Below, piece after piece: positions 25,261 through 33,935 of a stretch of 64,000 nucleotides of DNA (position 1 is the stretch's first letter; each line of letters starts with the position of its first letter). Origin of the DNA: Enterococcus hirae ATCC 9790 (GTDB taxonomy: Bacteria > Bacillota > Bacilli > Lactobacillales > Enterococcaceae); assembly GCF_000271405.2 (NCBI RefSeq), contig NC_018081.1, forward strand, positions 775,852 to 839,851, in the 5' to 3' direction. The notes beneath the pieces were generated by a model. The model had not been told where the DNA came from. It made no database searches and saw only the letters and a list, made by a program, of their open reading frames with translations. The position numbers and the translations under genes were made by a program.

Positions 25261-26132
25261 GCAAACTCTTCGTACAAATGTTCATTGCGGTAGCGATTAA
25301 ACTCTGGGTCGTGTTTTCGTAATAGCGTGCGTAACTTCATGGGATGATAACTATCGATCAAGTGATTTTCTCGTACAAACTCCCTAGTCAATTGCCATTC
25401 ATAATAATAGCCAAAAGGACGGCAACTATAGCGGGTACCATGAATGAGTTTATCTTCAAAACGGCGATGGGTATGTCCAAAAACAACCTGTTTGATATTA
25501 TCGTATTGATCTAATAGTTGTCCAAAAGAAGCGGAACCTAAAAAAGCATTTAAGTTGTTCCAGCGTTCGTATGGAGCGTTTTGATAGACAATAAAGTCTT
25601 TTTTAGGAACAAAATGTGTCGTTAAAATAACGTCCAGTTTTTTTGCTTCTAACTGGTCTAGTAACTTTTTCATTGCTATCAGAACTCGAGCGTTGACTTC
25701 AATGTCACTTCCCTCTCGTTTAATAAAACGATCATACCAGTAAAGGTTCTTCATACGCAGAATTTGTTTATTTTCTTTTAACTCTGAGAATTGATAATCA
25801 TACCAACCATTCATCCCAAGTAGGACTGTCTGCTTATTCAACGCCAGATATCGTTCATTTAAAAAGTGAGAATCCGGGAAATGATTCATCATTTCTTCTC
25901 CCTCAACATCTGCCAATTCATGGTTCCCAAAGTTGAACGTTGTAGGAATTCCTTTTTTGGCAAAAAATTCAACAACTGCTTGGCAAAGATCGACTTTATT
26001 CGCCACATCTCCTGCTAAGTGAAGCCGTGTGATCCCTTTGTCTGTGAGAACCTTCCACAAAATCAGCCATTCTTGTTCACTAAACTGATTGATATCTACA
26101 TGTAAATCGCTGATAATTGCCAAGTTTCCCAT
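25233..26132 (-). CDS. Calcineurin-like metallophosphoesterase
   Basis: A 299-residue protein with all five metal-binding blocks: SDLHVD near the N-terminus, LAGDVAN, FNFGNHELAD, TTHFVPK and FGHTHRR. The likely substrate is a phosphodiester or nucleotide; none can be named. It lies 25 bases downstream of the Fe-S-fold gene on the same strand. It is a lineage-typical enzyme of Lactobacillales with no assigned role. Confidence 0.9.
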   Translation of the reverse strand: MGNLAIISDLHVDINQFSEQEWLILWKVLTDKGITRLHLAGDVANKVDLCQAVVEFFAKKGIPTTFNFGNHELADVEGEEMMNHFPDSHFLNERYLALNKQTVLLGMNGWYDYQFSELKENKQILRMKNLYWYDRFIKREGSDIEVNARVLIAMKKLLDQLEAKKLDVILTTHFVPKKDFIVYQNAPYERWNNLNAFLGSASFGQLLDQYDNIKQVVFGHTHRRFEDKLIHGTRYSCRPFGYYYEWQLTREFVRENHLIDSYHPMKLRTLLRKHDPEFNRYRNEHLYEEFAKAMTTISY

Positions 26133-26157
26133 ACGCTTACCTTCTGTCTCCTATTTT

Positions 26158-26514
26158 CTACTCGTGATGTATGATTTGAAGATTACCTTTTAGTAATCCA
26201 CTGGGGCCTTTTAACTGTAAACTCTTATAAGTCGGTTCAACTGCAATTGTCGTCGGATCATCTAGATACATCAATGCACTTTTTTTGATGTAGATTGGTC
26301 CAACAGCTGTTTCTACTTTGACAGAGTATAAACTCAAATCTTTTGTTGTCTCTTTCTTTACGAGAATCAAACGAAAGGATGTATCAATCTGACAAGTTAC
26401 TCGACTGTCGGCAAAAGGACCATCTCCGTCTTCAATATCAAGTAATAACTGTTCATCTTCGTTTTGTTGTGCTAATAATTTTTCTTTTGCTTCATCTGTT
26501 AGTAATAATTCCAT
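26158..26514 (-). CDS. HesB/IscA-fold Fe-S biosynthesis family protein (atypical)
   Basis: A 118-residue protein starting MELLLTDEAKEKL, with GDGPFADSRVTCQIDTSFRL and a C-terminal region related to the HesB/IscA fold. The start at 26514 is chosen because GAGGTG lies 7 bases before it; a GTG 9 bases upstream overlaps that site. Only one cysteine is present, so the three-cysteine cluster-binding motif of true A-type scaffolds is missing. A direct Fe-S role is therefore doubtful. Confidence 0.7.
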   Translation of the reverse strand: MELLLTDEAKEKLLAQQNEDEQLLLDIEDGDGPFADSRVTCQIDTSFRLILVKKETTKDLSLYSVKVETAVGPIYIKKSALMYLDDPTTIAVEPTYKSLQLKGPSGLLKGNLQIIHHE

Positions 26515-26586
26515 TCTTATCACCTCAAACTTAGCTTAATGATTTTACAACTCAGATGCAACTAACTTGTTTATGCTACACCTTTA

Positions 26587-27156
26587 TCAACTTCTACCTG
26601 CTTGCCATTCTTGTCGTGTCAATCCTCGCAAGACAACTGAAACGATTTTTCCTTTGAAACGCCTTGCATCAGGGATGATTCCTTCTTTTTTCATCCCAAG
26701 TTTTTCCATTACACGCCCCGACTTAGGGTTTTCTGCATCGTGATAAGCAAAGATTCGGACCAAGTTTAACTCTTCAAATCCTAATTTTATCAATGCTTGA
26801 CTCGCTTCTGGAACAAATCCTCTTCCCCAATAGTTCTTATTCAGTGCATATCCGATCTCTGCGTTATCTTCATTTTCTTGTACTCTTAAATCAATTGTCC
26901 CGATGAATTGTTGATTTTCTTTTAATTCAATACCGTACTTCCCTAAAGGTGCTGACATAAAATAATTAGCGATGCTGTTTTTCGTATCTTCAACGGATTG
27001 ATGTGTTGGAAATACAAACCGTGTCGTTTCTTCATCATGAGCATAGTCATACATGTCTTTTGCATCATTTAATGTAACGGGGCGTAAAATCAAGCGCTCT
27101 GTTTCAATACGTTGATGTTGCGCAAAAACCAAATTTCGATTGATCAATTGTTCCAT
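26587..27156 (-). CDS. GNAT-family N-acetyltransferase (RimJ/RimL type)
   Basis: A 189-residue acetyltransferase beginning MEQLINRNLVFAQHQRIETE, then RLILRPVTLNDAKDMYDYA. The acetyl-CoA loop appears around EIGYALNKNYWGRGFVPEA and the C-terminal block as RIFAYHDAENPKSGRVMEKL. This is the pattern of the RimJ/RimL/SpeG-like group that acetylates N-terminal amines or small molecules. A GAGG site precedes the ATG at 27156; an upstream in-frame ATG at 27219 lacks support. It stands alone. Confidence 0.88.
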   Translation of the reverse strand: MEQLINRNLVFAQHQRIETERLILRPVTLNDAKDMYDYAHDEETTRFVFPTHQSVEDTKNSIANYFMSAPLGKYGIELKENQQFIGTIDLRVQENEDNAEIGYALNKNYWGRGFVPEASQALIKLGFEELNLVRIFAYHDAENPKSGRVMEKLGMKKEGIIPDARRFKGKIVSVVLRGLTRQEWQAGRS

Positions 27157-27393
27157 CGCGATCCTCACCTTTTGCTTTTTCGTTTTCTTAACTGTAGCGA
27201 AATTTGTTATAACTTTCAACTACTTCCGTTGAAAGAATTCTTAAACCTGCCTAAAATAAAGGACTGGAAAGTTCAAAATAAAAAATCCTTAATCATTGCT
27301 TGAAAAAGAATAATTTTTTGTTCACGTTTTATTAACATCTTTTCGTTATCGTTGAAATAACCAATAAATACAATGGATATCGGAGGAGTTCCT

Positions 27394-27690
27394 ATGAGAG
27401 AATATACGAAAAAAATCTATTTTATTGAAGAAACCCAAAATATTGAAGGATCTTATATTGAAGTAAAAACCTTATTTGTCAACGAGGATAAAGAACAAGC
27501 CCTCACGACATTTAAACAATTATCAAAAAAACTAATGCCTTCTTTTGGCTTGGTACTAGGTGAGTATAAAATCAAAGCCGGAAAAAGTTATTTTTCCCAA
27601 TTGTTAAAACGGTGGGCACATTTACCAGCTGAATTTTATCGTACAATGAAGATTCTGAATTACCAAACATTAGCTGAAACGAAAATGTGA
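27394..27690 (+). CDS. Conserved-looking hypothetical protein, 98 residues
   Basis: Not recognised. The start is the ATG at 27394 with GGAGGAG 5 bases upstream. It begins MREYTKKIYFIEETQNIEGS and is a mixed polar alpha/beta sequence without signal peptide or membrane helix; it is basic in the last third (KAGKSYFSQLLKRWAH). A 36-codon gene with its own strong ribosome site follows 63 bases later, before a common terminator, so the two form a likely unit. Confidence 0.65.
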   Translation: MREYTKKIYFIEETQNIEGSYIEVKTLFVNEDKEQALTTFKQLSKKLMPSFGLVLGEYKIKAGKSYFSQLLKRWAHLPAEFYRTMKILNYQTLAETKM

Positions 27691-27753
27691 AAAAGTTAAG
27701 TTTTATTTATGATTCGTTTAGTATCCTTATCAACACCATAGGAGGCGAACGAG

Positions 27754-27864
27754 ATGATAAAAAAATTTTTCACACGATTATTTACCCAGCATCAACCTAG
27801 AATTAATCCTTATGAAGTCGAAAATGAATTTATGTTGAAGACAGACTTCCCTAAATGCTACTAA
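27754..27864 (+). CDS. Hypothetical 36-residue protein
   Basis: ATG after AGGAGGCGAACG. The peptide starts MIKKFFTRLFTQHQPRINPY and ends DFPKCY. A strong ribosome site and a terminator 24 bases after the stop support it as a real small gene. No family is recognised. Confidence 0.55.
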   Translation: MIKKFFTRLFTQHQPRINPYEVENEFMLKTDFPKCY

Positions 27865-27887
27865 TAGCTTGCTTTATAACCAAAAGA

Positions 27888-27925
27888 GAGACTGACAGAT
27901 TATTTTCTGACAGTCTCATTTTTTC
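27888..27925 (+). terminator. Terminator after the small-gene pair
   Basis: GAGACTG-A-CAG pairs with CTG-A-CAGTCTC (27888-27917), followed by ATTTTTTC. Confidence 0.82.
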
Positions 27926-28015
27926 TCCTATTTAAATCTTCTAAATATATATATCTATATACAAATCCATAACCATTAATCTTCCTTAAAAAAAATGTAC
28001 TTTTATTAAACAAGC

Positions 28016-29220
28016 TTATGTTCTAGAAAAGTATTTCTCTTGCTTTACAACATATGATTGTAACGAAGGCTCAGTTCTTTGTTGGCTAGGTAAGGTAAGA
28101 ATATCTCCCATTTTTTTTAATTGAGGTATAGAAGGTGGCATTTGTTCATTGTTGATTCCTACAATACGAGAATCTTTTTTAAATTCTTCAACAATTTTAT
28201 TCCGTTTATAAAGCCTCCAATTTCTTTTATAAATATTGTTATATCTTCTTTTTAAAACTATGTATTTTATTTTTTATATATATTATTTTTTCTTTGACTT
28301 CGTATTTTTTCTAATTTCATCATCTTCTGTTGTAATTTTACATTTTTTGGATGATTTTTTCGCTTCAGATAATAATTGTTAAAAATATAGTCAAAAGACT
28401 TATTTTGTTCATGTTTATTAGTTTTTAAAGCCTTAAGAAATCGTTTTCTCATCTCTAAAGTTGAATGAGGGCAAGAGTTCCATTTAGGTCTCAATGTTGG
28501 TTTAGAATGAGAATATGACAGAATACTTTTTTGACAGTTAAAAAGAGCTACTTTAAGTGTAGATTCTACCTCGTTAACAATGCAGTTTCCAACATTTTGA
28601 GGTGACATATCAACGTTAAGCCTAGAAACACACTTTTTTGTTGATATGTGAACTAATTTCTTTAATTCTTCGAAAGGTTGTATCGTTGGTAGAGCAAACT
28701 TATTACTTAAATAAAGTACATGATTAAGCTGATCTATTCTTTCAGCATAGATGGTTACAAGTCCAACAGGAAATTGATGATTAAATAGTTTCGCTTTATC
28801 AACCATTACTACGTCATAACAATTTCCATGTTTATATATTATTAATCCAGAACAATGTCCTTTACCAGAATAAAGAGGATAGGCAAGTGGTACAATCAAA
28901 AATGACGTAGGATCATTTGTTTTAAGACTTTCCAGTATTTGTAACGATGCAGTAGTACTTGGTGCATTACAAAAATCTAGTGTTTTTGTTAATGACGAAA
29001 GAATGTGTTCTTTCCTATTTTCATCAATAAAGAACCCATCAGTATCCTGTTCAATCATTTTTTTGTAGGTAGAAAGTAGCATCACTTCGTCCTCTGTGCC
29101 AGTATCACCGTCTCTCTTGTGCTCTTTGACAGCATCTTCCATTCTATAGTATAAGTTGGTATTACGTTTTAACCCTAAGGTCAGGGCTAAAAGCTCATAA
29201 CGACGTTGATAATCATCCAT
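28016..29220 (-). pseudogene. CE-clan-like His-Asp-Gln-Cys protein, paralogue B (frameshifted near C-terminus)
   Basis: Paralogue of the 23939 gene. From MDDYQRRYELLALTLGLKRN (AAAGGA before the ATG at 29220) it has the same order: GHCSGLIIYKHG (His122), DVVMVDKAK (Asp141), SPQNVGNCIVNEVE (Gln208, Cys213). It crosses the point where paralogue A breaks (HSTLEMRKRFLKALK), which confirms the domain join. Its frame stops at 28267 (NNIYKK). One extra base in T6 (28270-28275 on plus) would extend it about 83 residues to 28016, with IVEEFKKDSRIVGINNEQMP then PSIPQL. Enzymatic identity is inferred. Confidence 0.6.
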
Positions 29221-29229
29221 ATAATTCAA

Positions 29230-29462
29230 TTCCTTTCATATGTAGAGATTAAGATGAATAATTTAAAAAACTTTATTCGATTCATTAGTGGGAGTTGCTA
29301 ACAAATATAGCATAGTTGAAGATATAATATTCATTAATTTTTTCCTCAAGAAAGAAATAGTCGTTCTAAGCTTACATAAATATGAGCACATCCCGTTATG
29401 ACTATAAAAAAGATTACTCCACCATCTATAGAATCTAATATTTTTTTATATATAAAGAAAAT
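29230..29462. other. Intergenic region between paralogue B and the siderophore operon
   Basis: AT-rich, with no credible ORF or strong hairpin. The part next to 29220 should contain the promoter of paralogue B. Confidence 0.4.
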
Positions 29463-29488
29463 GAGACCGATAACAATCGTCCCATCTC
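29463..29488 (-). terminator. Probable terminator after the siderophore-binding protein gene
   Basis: A bulged stem (GAGAC-CGAT with ATCG-GTCTC type pairing) is followed on minus by an interrupted T run. It lies 10 bases past the 29498 stop. Confidence 0.45.
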
Positions 29489-29497
29489 GTTTTTACT

Positions 29498-30451
29498 TTA
29501 TTTCAAGGCTTGAGCAACATCTTCAATCATTAATTTCATGGATTCTAAGCCTCCACCACTTAGATACCAAACGTCTGGCTGTAGCGAAATCACTTTATGA
29601 TGTTTACCTGCATCCGTTTGTACAATCAACTCATTCGCAGCGACATTATCCTTACTGTCATCGCCACCGATCGCTTTCGTACGATCTACCACAAAAAGAA
29701 TACCAGGATTTTTGTCTAATACATATTCATAAGAGACGCTTTGTCCATGAGTAGAAGCTTCAATATGTTCATCTGCTTGTTTAAAACCAAAGACATCATG
29801 AACAAGTCCGAAGCGTGATCCTGAACCATAGGCGGATAATTGTCCTTCATTGACTAACGTCACTAACGCAGTTTGATCAAGATTACTTGTTTTTTCTTTT
29901 ATCTCATTGATTTTTTTAGTTAAATCGGTAAGTCCTGCCTCGGCTTGATCTTCTCGATCAAAAATCTTTCCTAAGGTTTGAACATTTTGTTGTATCGATT
30001 CCCATGGCTTGCTTGAATCAACAGCTAAATATAAAGTAGGCGCAATTTTGTTTAATTCCTCTTGATAATCGCTTTGTCTCCCTGAGATAATGATCAAATC
30101 AGGTTGCATTTGGTTGATTTTTTCTAAATCAGGTTCTTTAAGTCCGCCTGCGGAATCCACTTCTTTATATTTTGCCAAATAGTCTGGTAAATTCTTCGTG
30201 GCCGCACCAACGACTTTATCCCCCACTCCTAATGCATCCAAAGTATCTAAAGAACCATTATCAAAGACGACGACTTTTTGAGGTTTTTGTTTAACTTCAA
30301 TTTTCTCACCGTTACTGTCTTTTACGGTCAAAGAAGATTGAACTTCTCCGCCGCTGGTTTTCGTATTTGACGTAGTACTCCCCGCATTGCTACCACATGC
30401 TGCTAACGCTACTGTTGCTACTAATAAAAAACTGACAACTAATTTTTTCAT
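29498..30451 (-). CDS. yclQ: Siderophore ABC transporter substrate-binding lipoprotein (YclQ/FatB type)
   Basis: A 317-residue lipoprotein with signal peptide and lipobox (VALAACGS, Cys19), then a type III periplasmic-binding fold (VVVFDNGSLDTLDALGVGDK, PDLIIISGRQSDY, GILFVVDRTKAIGG). The sequence is closest in style to YclQ, FatB and CeuE, binders of petrobactin and catecholate siderophores. It is last in a four-gene operon in the same order as Bacillus yclNOPQ. Confidence 0.85.
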   Translation of the reverse strand: MKKLVVSFLLVATVALAACGSNAGSTTSNTKTSGGEVQSSLTVKDSNGEKIEVKQKPQKVVVFDNGSLDTLDALGVGDKVVGAATKNLPDYLAKYKEVDSAGGLKEPDLEKINQMQPDLIIISGRQSDYQEELNKIAPTLYLAVDSSKPWESIQQNVQTLGKIFDREDQAEAGLTDLTKKINEIKEKTSNLDQTALVTLVNEGQLSAYGSGSRFGLVHDVFGFKQADEHIEASTHGQSVSYEYVLDKNPGILFVVDRTKAIGGDDSKDNVAANELIVQTDAGKHHKVISLQPDVWYLSGGGLESMKLMIEDVAQALK

Positions 30452-30472
30452 TCCGATTCTCCTTCTGCTATT

Positions 30473-31228
30473 TTAAAAATAAAGACAGAATCTGCGCCCT
30501 TCAATCTCGCAAACTCGAATGTCCATTTCATATAATTCATCTAAGATGTTCTTTTGAATAATTTCATTGGTGGCTCCTTGAAGAAACAGTTCCCCATTTT
30601 TCATGGCAATGATCTCATCCGCATAGCTTGCTGCAAAATTGATATCATGAAGCACAATAATGATCGTTTTCCCTAAATCTCGAACTAAGTGTTGTAAAAT
30701 TTGCATGATCTGAACAGCAAAATTCATATCCAAATTATTTAGCGGTTCATCTAGTAAGATATAATCAGTATCTTGGGCTAACACCATCGCTATATAGGCT
30801 CGTTGTAGTTGCCCACCCGAAAGCGTATGGATCATCTGGTTTTTTAAGGAGGTTAAACCTAAGTGTTGCAAAGCTTCCGCCACGATTTGTTGATCCTTTG
30901 TAGTTAGCTTGCCTTTTGTATAAGGAAAGCGCCCAAATTCTACCAATTCTTCCACTGTGATTTGCATACTGATGCCATTTGATTGGCGTAAAATGGCTAA
31001 TTTTTGAGCTAATTCTTTTGATCGCCAGGCTTTCACTTCATTATGATCAAGATAGATTTCCCCAGTATCTTTCGCAATCAAACGACTAATCATGGATAAA
31101 ACCGTTGATTTACCAGCACCATTGGGACCAATAAAAGCCGTTAATCTTTGGTCATGGATAGAGACATCGACATCTTTGACTACCCGTTTGTCATGGTAAC
31201 TTTTATTGACCTTTTTTAAATCGATCAT
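30473..31228 (-). CDS. yclP: Siderophore ABC transporter ATPase (YclP type)
   Basis: A 251-residue ATPase with Walker A IGPNGAGKSTVLS, signature LSGGQLQRAYIAM, Walker B YILLDEPLNNLDM and the switch histidine in IVLHDINFA. The start is the ATG at 31228, which overlaps the permease stop as ATGA; the longer upstream frame is rejected. It energises uptake with the two adjacent permeases. Confidence 0.9.
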   Translation of the reverse strand: MIDLKKVNKSYHDKRVVKDVDVSIHDQRLTAFIGPNGAGKSTVLSMISRLIAKDTGEIYLDHNEVKAWRSKELAQKLAILRQSNGISMQITVEELVEFGRFPYTKGKLTTKDQQIVAEALQHLGLTSLKNQMIHTLSGGQLQRAYIAMVLAQDTDYILLDEPLNNLDMNFAVQIMQILQHLVRDLGKTIIIVLHDINFAASYADEIIAMKNGELFLQGATNEIIQKNILDELYEMDIRVCEIEGRRFCLYF

Positions 31229-32181
31229 CCAATTGTCTTCCTTTCTCGAATCAGTTTGATCATAAAGTACAGTCCTCCTGAAAACTCTACGATGACACTG
31301 ACAGTGGTATTCCATTTAAAAATTTGTTCAACCAGCAGTTGTCCCCCTACCAAAAACAGTAACGCTACCAAAAAACTACCTAAAAACAACTCTCGATGCC
31401 GATAAGTCGCAAATAATCGGTAACTAACATTCGCTACAATAAAACCTAAAAAAGTTAATGGTCCTACTAATGCCGTTGCTGTTCCTGTTAAAAGACTGAC
31501 ACAACACAGGATTAAAAATTGAAATCGCTCTGTATCGATTCCTAAATTGATTGCCTGCTCTTGCCCTAGATGAAAAACGTCTAAATAACGACTTTTATAA
31601 AACAAAAAGAGCCATGTACCACTAATCAATATAGTTGCTGGTACTAGATAATGACTAGGGATGTTCCCAAAACTAGCAAATAATTTTCCTTGTAATAAAT
31701 CATATTCGTTTGGGTCCATCACCACTTGTAGAAATGTACTCACACTACTGAACAAAGTCCCTAAGATGACACCAGTCATCAAAAGCAAAAACAAGTTCAT
31801 TTGTCCTTTCTTTAGTAAAAAGAAAAAGAGTAATTGACTCAAGCCAACCATTAACGCAATATTTGTCAAAAAAAAGCCAGTCCCTGTTTGCTGAAGCATG
31901 GTCACACCCCCAACGATAAAGAAAAGGACCGTTTGAACTAAGACATAGAGAGAATCTAGTCCTAATACTGAGGGTGTCAAAAACTGATTTTGGGTAATTG
32001 TCTGAAAACTGATCGTGGCACTACTGGTGGCTAACGCAACCAGTAAAAAAGCAACGATTTTTTTACTCCGTAAGGCCCAAGCAAATTGCCAATTTCCATA
32101 AGTGTTGATCGTTAAATAGCTCATAATCACTAAGAGGACAAGAAGCAACAGTCCAATGAATACGCCCCTTTTTTTAAGCAT
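31225..32181 (-). CDS. yclO: Siderophore ABC transporter permease (YclO type)
   Basis: A 318-residue FecCD-family permease with about nine or ten membrane helices, starting MLKKRGVFIGLLLLVLLVIM. It has the coupling stretch NLGIDTERFQFLILC and LVGPLTFLGFIVANVSYRLF, typical of the family. It overlaps the first permease by 8 bases and the ATPase by 4. Confidence 0.9.
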   Translation of the reverse strand: MLKKRGVFIGLLLLVLLVIMSYLTINTYGNWQFAWALRSKKIVAFLLVALATSSATISFQTITQNQFLTPSVLGLDSLYVLVQTVLFFIVGGVTMLQQTGTGFFLTNIALMVGLSQLLFFFLLKKGQMNLFLLLMTGVILGTLFSSVSTFLQVVMDPNEYDLLQGKLFASFGNIPSHYLVPATILISGTWLFLFYKSRYLDVFHLGQEQAINLGIDTERFQFLILCCVSLLTGTATALVGPLTFLGFIVANVSYRLFATYRHRELFLGSFLVALLFLVGGQLLVEQIFKWNTTVSVIVEFSGGLYFMIKLIRERKTIG

Positions 32182-33124
32182 ATTTTTTCCTCCTAACCAA
32201 CAAATAGAGAAAAATAATAGCCCCGAAGATTCCCACGATCACACTTACTGGGATTTCGTAAGGATAGATCACCAAGCGAGCAACGATATCACAAAAAAGT
32301 AAGAAAACACTTCCCAACAATGCAGTAATACCAATTGTTTTATGTACTTGATCTCCATATAAACGGGCTGTGATATTTGGAATGATTACCCCTAAAAATG
32401 GAATACTTCCCACCATGATCAAAACAATCGCACTAGCCAAAGAAACGAGACCGATCCCTAGTAACTGCATTTTTTTATAGTCAATCCCTAAATTGACCGC
32501 AAATGACTCCCCCAATCCAACAATCGTAAATCGATAAGCAAAGAAAGAAATAACGATTAATAATGGAACGGTTACATAAAGCAATTCATAATTTCCACGT
32601 ATAATCGTGGCAAAATTCCCCTGTAACCAAGAAGACATATTTTGGATCAATTGAAATTGATAAGCAAAAAAAGTGGCAATGGAGCCGATGATATTACCTA
32701 ACATGACACCGATCAATGGTAACATCAGTTGATTCTTTTGAGGTAACGTTTGTGCCAAAAAAAGAAATAAAAGTGTCCCACCAAAAGCAAACAAAAAAGC
32801 GGTAAATGAACGTAAAAGCAACGGTGCATTTGGTAAAAAAAGCATCACCACTAAAATACCCAATCTTGCACTATCCATCGTTCCAGCTGTGGTAGGCGAA
32901 ACAAATTTATTTTGCGTCAAATGTTGCATGATCAAGCCACAAATACTGCTAGTTGCTCCTGCAAGGATCAGGCAAACCGTTCGTGGCAGACGAGTGGCAA
33001 GAAACAATTGCGTGCTTTGTCCTTTGAATTGAAGCAAATCAATTACTTGAATCGTTGAGACACCAATAAATAATGAGCTGATAGTCAGTAAACCTAACAA
33101 CCCTATGAGCCAACCGTAGCGCAT
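32174..33124 (-). CDS. yclN: Siderophore ABC transporter permease (YclN type)
   Basis: A 316-residue FecCD-family permease. The start is the ATG at 33124, after AGGAGGGG; the frame extends upstream through the Fur box and is rejected there. Family stretches are LATRLPRTVCLILAGATSSI, NLGIDYKKMQLLGIG and GSIPFLGVIIPNITARLYG. First gene of the operon. Confidence 0.9.
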   Translation of the reverse strand: MRYGWLIGLLGLLTISSLFIGVSTIQVIDLLQFKGQSTQLFLATRLPRTVCLILAGATSSICGLIMQHLTQNKFVSPTTAGTMDSARLGILVVMLFLPNAPLLLRSFTAFLFAFGGTLLFLFLAQTLPQKNQLMLPLIGVMLGNIIGSIATFFAYQFQLIQNMSSWLQGNFATIIRGNYELLYVTVPLLIVISFFAYRFTIVGLGESFAVNLGIDYKKMQLLGIGLVSLASAIVLIMVGSIPFLGVIIPNITARLYGDQVHKTIGITALLGSVFLLFCDIVARLVIYPYEIPVSVIVGIFGAIIFLYLLVRRKKYA

Positions 33125-33142
33125 CAAACCCCTCCTGTAATT

Positions 33143-33161
33143 GATAATGATTCTCATTCTT
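33143..33161 (-). promoter_or_regulatory. Fur box of the siderophore operon
   Basis: GATAATGATTCTCATTCTT agrees with the 19-base Fur consensus GATAATGATAATCATTATC at about 15 positions. It lies about 20 bases before the first permease start, inside the expected promoter. Confidence 0.82.
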
Positions 33162-33269
33162 ATTCTAAGTGAACAGATGAACAAAAGCAACCGCTTTTTT
33201 TCCTTTCAAACTTCAATTGTTTGTATGTTATACTTTTATTAGCTATACAATGAAAAGGAGGATATTTTG

Positions 33270-33716
33270 ATGTCAAAAGATGATGTACAGAGCCACTTAG
33301 ATAAGGGGATGTATGGTACACCATTAGTTAATCCAGAGGAACAACATAAATATATGGGGACATTCCGTGAACGTTGCTACTTAAGTATGACTGTAGCTGA
33401 GATGAAAGATCCCATAAACAAAGAAAACTTTCTCAAAGAAATCGAAAAACAACCCGATGTTACGGTTCTTCTGAATGGCTCGCTACCTTTAACGATCCAG
33501 AATCAATATATCCAACTTGCTACCAAACAAAATGTACGCTTTACGATCGTTAATGATTATGTATCTGATGATCCCAATAGCTTTGGTTTATTAGTCGCTG
33601 CTAAAGAAGCGGTCAACGAGCCAGTCATTGATGTAGAAAAGAAATATCCCAAACAAGAGTCTCTTTCTCCAAAAGAACAGCCGAAGAAAAAAAGCTTTTG
33701 GGAACGACTATTTTAA
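33270..33716 (+). CDS. yueI: YueI-family (DUF1694) protein
   Basis: A 148-residue cytoplasmic protein starting MSKDDVQSHLDKGMYGTPLV, followed by NPEEQHKYMGTFRERC, the DUF1694/YueI signature. The C-terminal 30 residues are a charged tail ending KKKSFWERLF. AAAGGAGG lies upstream. The function of the family is unknown; some members resemble ribosomal L7Ae-like folds. Single-gene unit with terminator. Confidence 0.85.
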   Translation: MSKDDVQSHLDKGMYGTPLVNPEEQHKYMGTFRERCYLSMTVAEMKDPINKENFLKEIEKQPDVTVLLNGSLPLTIQNQYIQLATKQNVRFTIVNDYVSDDPNSFGLLVAAKEAVNEPVIDVEKKYPKQESLSPKEQPKKKSFWERLF

Positions 33717-33771
33717 GCTTATGCTGACTGTCATATTTCCCATAAAAGGCATGATACTCAAAACAATCTCT

Positions 33772-33825
33772 AAAAAAGAGAAGATACTAAAATTGACAAG
33801 CAATTTAAGTATCTTCTCTTTTTTT
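33772..33825. terminator. Bidirectional terminator between yueI and the WxL locus
   Basis: A stem of about 24 pairs with one bulge (33772-33795 with 33801-33825), with A6 and T7 at the ends. Confidence 0.9.
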
Positions 33826-33935
33826 GGCGTTGAACACTATTTTCAATCTACAACATACCTCATTCAGTAAAAAATCTTTCACCTATGTTATCCCATAGCT
33901 AATTTCTTTTGATCTTCATAACTATTCAATCAATT

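Noticed and set aside
29398..29754. A 118-codon plus-strand frame overlapping yclQ
   Set aside because: Overlaps the 3' end of yclQ and its terminator; no ribosome site and no recognisable sequence.
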